Below are positions 7,267 to 13,902 of a DNA stretch of 16,409 nucleotides, piece by piece (positions within the stretch are counted from its first letter, which is position 1; the number at the start of each line of letters is the position of its first letter). The stretch is from contig JAFGWO010000172.1 in NCBI GenBank assembly GCA_016937135.1, forward strand, positions 1-16,409. The letters are read 5' to 3'. Under the pieces are notes generated by a model. It ran no database searches. It was not told the origin of the DNA and saw only the letters and a program-made list of their open reading frames with translations. This DNA comes from Pseudomonadota bacterium. Lineage in GTDB: Bacteria; BMS3Abin14. The position numbers were made by a program, and so were the translations under genes.

Positions 7267-7715
7267 TTTCGTCAAGAGGATTCGCCCGTGGTTTTTCTGA
7301 CCGGAAGAGGATCCTTTTCCTTTTCGTGCTCTGCGCCGTTCTCGTTTTGGCGTCTTCCTGCATCAGGGTGCGCGGTCCCGGCCTCGTGCCTCCCATCGAG
7401 GAGGGTGTCATCGGGGAATGGGTGGTTTTGTCAAAGGAATACAGTCCCTCCCGCCCCGGCAACGCGCAAGGCAGGTATCAGTTTGCCGTCTCCCTCCTTT
7501 ACAGCACCGGGACAGAGGATCGATCCCTTTCAAAGACCGACCTGCGCGTGCTCTTTGACGATGACCCGGTTCCCTTTTCCTTCGATGAAGCCGACCAGAT
7601 CCTTGAAACCGGTGTTATTGCCTTTTTCGGCCCGGGGTTAAGACATTCCCTGGTTGTCCGCCCTTCCGCAAGCCCCGGTATTTCCTTCCCGACCCTGACC
7701 CTGACTCTGGAATAA
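7263..7715 (+). CDS. Predicted lipoprotein of unknown function
   Basis: 150 residues from TTG 7263, which overlaps the divIVA stop (TTGA) and has AGGG at 7252-7255. The N-terminus is basic (SDRKR), then hydrophobic (ILFLFVLCAVLVL), then ASSC, a relaxed lipobox with Cys33 as the likely lipidated residue. If a downstream GTG is used, the signal would be shorter but the Cys unchanged. The mature part looks beta-rich: EEGVIGEWVVLSKEY, YQFAVSLLYSTG, LRVLFDDDPVPF, and a C-terminus ending TLTLTLE. I recognise no family. It probably faces the periplasm from the inner or outer membrane. Its place between divIVA and yggU in the operon is the only functional hint. Confidence 0.82.
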   Translation: MISSRGFARGFSDRKRILFLFVLCAVLVLASSCIRVRGPGLVPPIEEGVIGEWVVLSKEYSPSRPGNAQGRYQFAVSLLYSTGTEDRSLSKTDLRVLFDDDPVPFSFDEADQILETGVIAFFGPGLRHSLVVRPSASPGISFPTLTLTLE

Positions 7716-7725
7716 GGCGTTTGAA

Positions 7726-8004
7726 GTGCCTGAACCTGTCGTCGAAAAGGCACGCATCGATGTTCTTGTAAAACCCCGGGCGTCCAGGGATTCCATAGAA
7801 GGGTGGCAGGAAGGGGCTCTCGTTGTCAGGCTCTGCGCCCCCCCGGTCGAGGGGGCGGCCAACAAGGCGCTGGTCAAACTCCTTGCCGCGAAAGCCGGGA
7901 TCGCCAAAGGGCGGGTCCGGGTGGTCTCCGGGGGGAAAAGCCGTTTTAAAACACTGGAATTTGTTGGTATCCCCTTGAAGGAACTCACGGAAAAATTCCG
8001 GTGA
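7726..8004 (+). CDS. yggU: YggU/DUF167 family protein
   Basis: Small cytoplasmic protein of 92 residues in the widespread DUF167 family, whose biochemical role is not established. Signatures are VLVKPRASRD, LVVRLCAPPVEGAANKALVK and VRVVSGGKSRFKTLEF. The GTG start at 7726 follows the previous stop by 10 bases with only a weak AAGG upstream. The stop overlaps the next GTG start by 4 bases (GTGA). yggU is often found near yggS, proC and yggT in proteobacteria, so its presence supports the conserved neighbourhood. Confidence 0.92.
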   Translation: MPEPVVEKARIDVLVKPRASRDSIEGWQEGALVVRLCAPPVEGAANKALVKLLAAKAGIAKGRVRVVSGGKSRFKTLEFVGIPLKELTEKFR

Positions 8005-8987
8005 TCAGAGCCCTTGCGCCCATCTTTTTTCTACTCCTTTCCTCCGCAAGCCAGGACCGGATCGATCCCGTTACCGGCCCGGATTGGATGCAGGTCTCTG
8101 TCCCGGGCATAACGGTCTATTTTCGTCAGAATTTCGACAGGCTGGCGGGGGAGATCCTCGACAAAGCGGATCGATTCCTTGAGGAATCTTCAACGTTTCT
8201 CGGTCTTGGAACCGCCGGCGAGGGGGAATACTCCATTGTCGTAGCCGGAAGCAAAGAGGAGTTCGCCGCCCTCCAGATGCCCCGGGGGCCCGCCCCTGAA
8301 TGGGCCGGGGCCCTGACCTATCCTTCCTCCGGGACAGTTCTTATCCTTTCCCCGGGGGCGATGAAGGCCGGGGAGGCAGTTTACTGGTCCATCCTCCGCC
8401 ATGAAATGGTCCATCTTGTTCTGGGAGGGGCCCAATCCGATGCCGGGATGAGGTTCCCCATCTGGTTCGAAGAGGGGGTCGCCACTTTCATGTCGGGGGA
8501 AATGAACCTTTCCCGCCTTCTGCGCCTGGGCTGGGCCCAGATCACAGGGAGCGCCCCGGATTTTGAAGATCTCGAGATAAGATTTCCTGCCCGGTCAGGT
8601 CCCGCCGAAGCCGCATATGCCCGCAGCTTCCTTTTTATCAGGTATCTCACGCGCAGGTTCGGGGAGGGCTCCGTGGCCGATCTTATCCAGGCTTCCCTCG
8701 TATCGGGAAGCCTGGAAGAAGGCGCAAAAAAGGCTTTCGGGGTTTCCCTCTCCGCCATCCTGGAAGGGTTCGGACAATATGCGCGTGTAAAGGCCACCTG
8801 GATCCCCGTCCTTGCCAGTTCCGCCACGATATGGGGACTGACCACCCTCCTCTTCCTGCTGACGTGGTACCGGAAAAAGATCCTTGGGCTGAGGACCCTC
8901 AGCCGTTGGGAGCTGGAGGAGGAAATGGAAAGGCAGGGATCAGCCCTGGAGAAAAAAGATGAGGATGCTGGCCCTACCCTTCATTAG
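8001..8987 (+). CDS. Exported membrane-anchored zinc metallopeptidase, peptidase MA-like
   Basis: 328 residues starting at GTG 8001, coupled to yggU by a 4-base overlap. A signal peptide is evident (IRALAPIFFLLLSSAS). The catalytic core is HEMVH at 134-138, with WFEEGVATFMSG at 155-166; Glu157 or Glu158 is the likely third zinc ligand. This HExxH plus E-E-G-x-A pattern is typical of peptidase MA-like gluzincins. A transmembrane helix at about 267-289 is followed by basic WYRKK and then an acidic tail of some 35 residues (WELEEEMERQ). The likely topology is a periplasmic peptidase domain with a cytoplasmic C-terminal tail. The substrate is unknown. The PEGA gene begins 29 bases before its stop. 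Confidence 0.85.
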   Translation: MIRALAPIFFLLLSSASQDRIDPVTGPDWMQVSVPGITVYFRQNFDRLAGEILDKADRFLEESSTFLGLGTAGEGEYSIVVAGSKEEFAALQMPRGPAPEWAGALTYPSSGTVLILSPGAMKAGEAVYWSILRHEMVHLVLGGAQSDAGMRFPIWFEEGVATFMSGEMNLSRLLRLGWAQITGSAPDFEDLEIRFPARSGPAEAAYARSFLFIRYLTRRFGEGSVADLIQASLVSGSLEEGAKKAFGVSLSAILEGFGQYARVKATWIPVLASSATIWGLTTLLFLLTWYRKKILGLRTLSRWELEEEMERQGSALEKKDEDAGPTLH

Positions 8988-10239
8988 GAAACTGGTTCTT
9001 TTTCTCATCGTCGCCTTGCTCCGGGTTTCTCTTTGCGATGCGGCCGGCTTGATCCCGGGAAGCGTGGCTGTCCTTGAATCGTCCTTTGAAGGCCCGGGGA
9101 TTAAAGCCGCCTGGGAGGAGGCCGTTGCGGGTGCTTTCCTGGATCCGGGGCTCCTTTTGAAGGAGAGAGAGGATACGGCCCGCATCCTGGCCCAATGGCG
9201 GCAGGAGGCCGATGTCCTCCTTGAAGCCATAAAGACAGCCGATTCGGCGGCCCTCAAACGGATCAGCGAACTCATGGAGAAGGCCTGGTCGGCCTATTAC
9301 ACCTTTTCCTTTGACAGCGCCCTGGGTTTTTTGAACGAAGTGGACAGACTCCTGGGGGCGCCCGGCGAAAGCCGGTTCAAGAGCCGGATGGCCTTTGAAT
9401 CCGGCATCCTGGGGGGGATGATCCTGCGCGCCAAGGGGGATCCGGCTTTTTCCACCCGGTTCATCAAGGCGGCTGCCCTGGATCCCGAGGCATCCCTGAC
9501 TCCCGACCGATATTCCCCGGAGGTGATCGCCGCCTACGGCAGGGCCAGGGGACAGTTCCTGAAAAAAAATTCTGTTCCGCTTTTTGTCAAAGGCAGACCT
9601 TCCGATGCCAGGATCCTTCTGGACGGGAAAGAAGCGGGATACGGGAGCGGGTTTAACGGCAATATCCTTCCGGGGGTGCATTACCTTGAAGCCAGGGCGG
9701 TTGGATACGGACCCTGGAGCACCCGCCTGATGGTCGAGGAGTGGGACCGCCCGACCCTTGATTTTACCCTGGAAGAAACGGGCCCTGTCGGTGAACCCGG
9801 GGATTTCTTCCTTGGCCGGATGGAAGCCGGGGACCAGTCCTATCTGTCCTTTCTGACAAAGAAACTAGACGTCGACTATATCCTGATCCCCGACAGCCGC
9901 GCGGGGAACCTGAAATGCTGGATAGTCGGAAGAGACGGCCTGCCCCTGGATCATGAAGTCCTTTGGGAGAAGGGGGATGATCGGAAAGTGGCCGGGTCCA
10001 GAATGGAGCGATTTCTATCACCCCTCCGTTTCCAGTGGGAAGACGCGTCGGAGACGGTTTCCTCCCAGGTCAATCTCCCCGGGACCCTGCCTTTGCCGGA
10101 AGGCGCAGGCAGAGAAGTCACCCAGGTCCCCGCCTGGAAAAAATACGGACCCGCCATCCTGGTGCTCGTACTTCTTGGGATCGCGGCTTCCTCGTCCGGA
10201 GGGGGAGGCGGGGGGACCAATGTCGAGGTGACCTGGTGA
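8959..10239 (+). CDS. Exported PEGA-domain protein with a C-terminal helix and poly-glycine tail
   Basis: 426 residues. The ATG at 8959 has GGAG 7 bases upstream and overlaps the peptidase gene. A signal peptide covers about 1-29 (KLVLFLIVALLRVSLCDAA). Residues 35-200 are mostly helical and TPR-like, with WSAYYTFSFDSALGFLNEVD and a later KAAALDPEASLTPDRYSPEV, a pattern common before PEGA domains. A PEGA-type beta domain spans about 206-272 (ARILLDGKEAGYG, then LPGVHYLEARAVGYGPW). After a further domain (about 280-380) comes a hydrophobic helix (397-410) preceded by WKKYGP, then SSSGGGGGG and a short ending TNVEVTW. PEGA domains usually occur in envelope or surface proteins. Exact function is unknown. 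Confidence 0.82.
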   Translation: MRMLALPFIRKLVLFLIVALLRVSLCDAAGLIPGSVAVLESSFEGPGIKAAWEEAVAGAFLDPGLLLKEREDTARILAQWRQEADVLLEAIKTADSAALKRISELMEKAWSAYYTFSFDSALGFLNEVDRLLGAPGESRFKSRMAFESGILGGMILRAKGDPAFSTRFIKAAALDPEASLTPDRYSPEVIAAYGRARGQFLKKNSVPLFVKGRPSDARILLDGKEAGYGSGFNGNILPGVHYLEARAVGYGPWSTRLMVEEWDRPTLDFTLEETGPVGEPGDFFLGRMEAGDQSYLSFLTKKLDVDYILIPDSRAGNLKCWIVGRDGLPLDHEVLWEKGDDRKVAGSRMERFLSPLRFQWEDASETVSSQVNLPGTLPLPEGAGREVTQVPAWKKYGPAILVLVLLGIAASSSGGGGGGTNVEVTW

Positions 10240-11636
10240 TCCGGGGGGTATTTTCGATAATCCTCGTGGTGGTGGGGATCCTTTGCCTTGGAGCCTGCGG
10301 GGATGGAGGGGGGAGCGATACCCTTCGTCTCCAGATCCAGCTTCCCTCCGACTGGAAGGACAACCTTGATATGGCGGCCCTGGGATTTCCCGATTCGGCG
10401 CCGTATGTTGGAACCATCAGGGTGATCATAGGGGAGGGAGACGGAGCCAGTATCCGGGAATTCCCCTGGGAGGATCACCAGGGTGCCCTCGGTGAAGTGG
10501 ATACGGGGGGATCCGTCAGGGTTCAGGCCGTCACCGCCGGAAAAGTCGTCATGGAAGGGGTCCTTCCGGAATCCATCACCGGCCCGGAGGTGGCCGTGCC
10601 GCTCCACGAGTCGGGAGGGTTCTCCAAGGCCGGATCCCTCCTCTATGTCCGGAAGGATCACTCCGCCGTTGCCGTAGGAGACACTGTCCTGATCATCGGG
10701 GGAAATGTCCAGACGACGGTGATCGAAGAGCTGGTGCCTCTGGGGACCGGCCTGGCGGTAAACGCCTACGCCGCCAGCCTTGCAAACCCGCGAAGCGGAC
10801 AGCATGTCCTCCACGACACCCTCAACAACCGGCTTTTTGTTTTCAAGGGTGGGCTGCCCGGAGTGGATGATAATTTTTATGAAGTTATTGATTTGGAAAA
10901 AAAAGAAATTTCCTCGAAATCTCTTTTAAGCTTTCGAGTAGGATTTTTCCCAGTAATTTATGAACAAAAAATTGTTTTAGTTGGTGGATATAATGACAGT
11001 GCTAGAAAACAATGGTTAATTGGTGGTTATAAAATTGATATTTCCTGCAATCCCTTTGAAGAAACGCTCTTACCCTTTATCGGTTTAAATTCCGAACGTG
11101 AAAGTACTGTTTGTGAGGTAAATCAAAATATTTTGATTTGTGCAGGTGGATATTTCAATTTTTCTTATTTTGATGAGGTTAATACTTTCAATATATTAAC
11201 GGAAATTGGACTCGGATCTACTCAGTTTTCAGAGGGGAAAATAGGGTTTCAAAGTCTTATAAAAACAACTGATTCACAAATTTTTATAGGGGGGATAAAT
11301 AACACCGGAGTCCTAGAAAAGATTGATACTTTGAATCTTCAAAACATATCCTTAAACGAGCCAAATTTTATTTCTGTGGGCAGAAGCAATCATTCAGGAA
11401 CCCAAGTGTCGGATGGGTTAATCCTTATCCTTGGAGGCGGATTAACTGCCGAGGAGTGCCGGTCGGGGGAAATCCTGGACCTGGCCACCGGCGAATCGAC
11501 CCGGCTTTTTTGGAAAATGCGGGTTCCGAGGATCGGGCATTCGGCGACACCCCTGCCGGATGGAAGGGTTTTGGTGGTGGGGGGAAATCTGAATGACAGG
11601 ACTATCGAGATCTGGAACCCGCCGTCCGGGTTCTGA
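10236..11636 (+). CDS. Kelch-repeat-like lipoprotein (predicted seven-bladed propeller)
   Basis: 466 residues from GTG 10236, which overlaps the previous stop by 4 bases. This start gives a clean lipoprotein signal (IRGVFSIILVVVGILCLGAC) with lipobox LGAC and Cys21. Residues 28-125 form a beta-rich domain of unknown type. From about 140 to the end there are seven Kelch-like units, each with a hydrophobic strand ending in Gly-Gly: Gly pairs at 155, 205, 250, 304, 352, 400 and 449, about 49 residues apart. Examples are DTVLIIGGN, QKIVLVGGY and GRVLVVGGN. Seven units would close one beta-propeller, suggesting a protein- or glycan-binding surface. The middle of the gene is far more AT-rich than its ends. 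It is the last gene of the operon and converges on uvrD after 19 bases. Confidence 0.85.
   Translation: MIRGVFSIILVVVGILCLGACGDGGGSDTLRLQIQLPSDWKDNLDMAALGFPDSAPYVGTIRVIIGEGDGASIREFPWEDHQGALGEVDTGGSVRVQAVTAGKVVMEGVLPESITGPEVAVPLHESGGFSKAGSLLYVRKDHSAVAVGDTVLIIGGNVQTTVIEELVPLGTGLAVNAYAASLANPRSGQHVLHDTLNNRLFVFKGGLPGVDDNFYEVIDLEKKEISSKSLLSFRVGFFPVIYEQKIVLVGGYNDSARKQWLIGGYKIDISCNPFEETLLPFIGLNSERESTVCEVNQNILICAGGYFNFSYFDEVNTFNILTEIGLGSTQFSEGKIGFQSLIKTTDSQIFIGGINNTGVLEKIDTLNLQNISLNEPNFISVGRSNHSGTQVSDGLILILGGGLTAEECRSGEILDLATGESTRLFWKMRVPRIGHSATPLPDGRVLVVGGNLNDRTIEIWNPPSGF
10866..11400 (+). other. Low-GC segment inside the Kelch-like lipoprotein gene
   Basis: Hand counts in 60-base rows give 25-42 percent GC for 10861-11400, about 32 percent overall. 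The rows on either side are 55-60 percent (10801-10860, 11401-11460, 11461-11520). The reading frame stays open throughout, covering residues about 211-388, from the end of blade 2 to the start of blade 6. Codons shift to AT-ending forms (AAA, GAA, ATT, TTA, AAT). No direct repeat, transposase or integrase is visible at the edges. Confidence 0.9.
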
Positions 11637-11655
11637 CTGGGATCCCCGGCTATTT

Positions 11656-13902
11656 TCAGACCTTTTCCAGATTCGCGTACTTTGCCACGAGCTTTTTCTT
11701 CCCGCCCCGGGGGAAGTAGACCGTGATGCGGGCATCGCCCCCGGACCCTTCCACGCGCATGACCTGCCCCTGACCGAACATGGGGTGGCGGACCTGCATG
11801 CCGGGGATGACGGTCCTTTCCTCTTCGACCGGTTCCGGGATGAAGGTAAAATCCCCAATGGCCACTTTTGCCGGGGGCGTTTCAGGCGACGGGGTTTTAA
11901 ACCCCGCGATTCCGTGGACGGGAAAAATCGATTCCTCGTGCATCTGGACGTTTTCCGAGGAAAGCTCCTGCAGGAACCGGCTCGGAAACGCGTTGTCGTA
12001 TTGCCCGAAAAGCCGTCTTCTCCTTGCCATCGTCAGGAACAGGTTTTCCTTCGCCCGGGTCATCCCCACGTAACAGAGACGCCTTTCCTCCTCCATTTCA
12101 ACGGGTTCCCCCTGTGCCCGGTAATGGGGAAGCAGGTCCTCCTCGACGCCGGCAATAAAAACGACAGGGAATTCCAGCCCCTTTGCGGTGTGAAGGGTCA
12201 TGAGGGTCACGGAGGATCCTTCCTCCTTCACCTCATCGATATCCGAAACCAGGGAAATCTGGTCCAGAAAGGCAGCGAGGGTTTCAATCCCGCCCTCAAG
12301 GCTTCCGGGAGCGCCCTCCATGAAATCCGCCGCAACCGCCAGAAACTCGTGCAGGTTCTCGATCCTCGCCCTGGATTCGTCGGTGCCCTCATCCCGAAGG
12401 GAACGCAGGTATCCGGTGTCCTCGAGGACGGCAACAACCAGCTCATCCGGAGGGCCGCTCTCCGCCTTTTCCCTTAGCCGGGCTATCGTCTTGAGGAAAT
12501 CCTCCGCGGTGGCCTGGTTTTTGCGTCCCAGAGTTCCCTGCCTGAGAATCTCTTCCAGGGCTTTTTCCGGGGCCAGGCCCGGCTTTCCGGCTTCCCGGAT
12601 CTTCTCCATGGAAACTTTCCCGATCCCCCTTGGGGGAGCGTTGATGATCCTTTCGAAACTCCCCCAGTCCTCCGGGTTCAGGAGAATCCGGAGGTATGAG
12701 ATGACGTCGCGGATCTCTTTCCTGTCGTAAAAACGGACCCCGCCTACAATGCGATGGGGTATGTTCATCTTGCGGAGGGCATCCTCGATGGCCCTTGACT
12801 GGGCGTTGATCCGGTAGAATACGGCGAAATCTCCGTGTTTGAAGGATTCCTGCCGGATGAGGCGATTAATGGTGGCAGCGATGAAGTCCCCCTCGTCCCT
12901 TTCATCGATGGCCGAATGAACGGTCACCTTGCTTCCCGCCGGCCGGACGGCAAGAAGCTCTTTTTCCTTCCTTCCGGCATTGTGGCCGATGAGGCATGAT
13001 GCGGCGCCGAGAATATTGGCGGTGGACCGGTAATTGCTCCCCAAAGTAACCACCGCTGCTTCCGGGAAATCCTTCTCAAAATCCAGGATGTTTGTGATGT
13101 CCGCCCCTCTCCACCGGTAGATGCTCTGGTCGTCATCCCCCACAACGCAAAGATTCCGGTGGGCAGCGCAAAGATGCCGGATGATCTGGTACTGGGCGTG
13201 GTTGGTGTCCTGGTATTCATCCACCAGGATGTAACGCAGCATCCGGGAGTAGAAATCCCTGATTTCCGGATAGTTTTCGAAGAGCTTCCACGTGAAAAGG
13301 AGAAGGTCATCGAAATCGAGGGCCTGGCTTTGCCGCAATTTGTCCTCGTAGATCCTGTAGGCCTGGACAATTTTCTCGAAAAGAGGGTCCCTCCCCCCAA
13401 CCCCTTGCGTCTCCATTTCGTCGGGACCGATAAGGGAGTTCTTGGCCCGGCTGATAAGGTAGGACACCCGCCGGGGGGGAAGGATCTTGGCGTCCACGTT
13501 CATTTCCCTGAGGGTTTCCTTGAAAAGGCGGGACTGGTCATTCGCGTCGAAGATGGAAAAATGCCGGCTGATCCCCGTTTTTTCAATATGCTGGCGGAGG
13601 ATCCTCACGCAGGCCGAGTGAAAGGTGGAGATCCATACAGCTTTTCCCTCTTTTCCCGCGAGGCCGATCACCCTTTCCCTCATTTCGCCGGCTGCCTTGT
13701 TGGTGAAGGTCACGGCGAAAATAGCGTAGGGAGGGATCCTGCGTTCCTGGAGGAGGTAGGCGATCCGGTAGGTGATGACGCGGGTCTTTCCGCTCCCCGC
13801 TCCGGCCAGGACAAGAAGGGGCCCTTCGGTCCGGGTGACGGCTTCTCGCTGGGCAGGGTTGAGGTTCTGAAGGGAAAAGCCGGGGCTATTCTGTTTTGTC
13901 AT
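11656..13902 (-). CDS. uvrD: ATP-dependent 3'-5' DNA helicase, UvrD/PcrA type
   Basis: Superfamily 1A helicase acting in nucleotide excision repair, mismatch repair and replication-transcription conflict. The 748 residues from ATG 13902 match UvrD/PcrA. Motifs in order: LNPAQREAV (Q motif), Walker A AGAGSGKT at 33-40, TFTNKAAGEM, Walker B VDEYQDTN at about 227-234, GDDDQSIYRWRGA at 255-267, a later LMTLHTAKGLEFPVVF, and VGMTRAKENL. The C-terminal domain ending MFGQGQVMRV...KLVAKYANLEKV resembles the Tudor-like RNA-polymerase-contacting domain of PcrA/UvrD. A longer frame to 14034 exists, but MTKQNSPGFSLQNLNPAQRE is the natural N-terminus. It overlaps the end of the CLC gene by 17 bases, so translation is probably coupled. 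No good Shine-Dalgarno sequence is visible. Confidence 0.96.
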   Translation of the reverse strand: MTKQNSPGFSLQNLNPAQREAVTRTEGPLLVLAGAGSGKTRVITYRIAYLLQERRIPPYAIFAVTFTNKAAGEMRERVIGLAGKEGKAVWISTFHSACVRILRQHIEKTGISRHFSIFDANDQSRLFKETLREMNVDAKILPPRRVSYLISRAKNSLIGPDEMETQGVGGRDPLFEKIVQAYRIYEDKLRQSQALDFDDLLLFTWKLFENYPEIRDFYSRMLRYILVDEYQDTNHAQYQIIRHLCAAHRNLCVVGDDDQSIYRWRGADITNILDFEKDFPEAAVVTLGSNYRSTANILGAASCLIGHNAGRKEKELLAVRPAGSKVTVHSAIDERDEGDFIAATINRLIRQESFKHGDFAVFYRINAQSRAIEDALRKMNIPHRIVGGVRFYDRKEIRDVISYLRILLNPEDWGSFERIINAPPRGIGKVSMEKIREAGKPGLAPEKALEEILRQGTLGRKNQATAEDFLKTIARLREKAESGPPDELVVAVLEDTGYLRSLRDEGTDESRARIENLHEFLAVAADFMEGAPGSLEGGIETLAAFLDQISLVSDIDEVKEEGSSVTLMTLHTAKGLEFPVVFIAGVEEDLLPHYRAQGEPVEMEEERRLCYVGMTRAKENLFLTMARRRRLFGQYDNAFPSRFLQELSSENVQMHEESIFPVHGIAGFKTPSPETPPAKVAIGDFTFIPEPVEEERTVIPGMQVRHPMFGQGQVMRVEGSGGDARITVYFPRGGKKKLVAKYANLEKV

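Noticed and set aside
10035..10235. Longer N-terminus for the Kelch-like lipoprotein gene
   Set aside because: It overlaps the PEGA gene by about 200 bases and would bury a perfect lipoprotein signal; GTG 10236 with a 4-base overlap is the natural start.
10866..11400. Insertion sequence or intron inside the lipoprotein gene
   Set aside because: The frame continues through with Kelch-like periodicity, and there are no terminal inverted repeats, target duplication or transposase-like coding.
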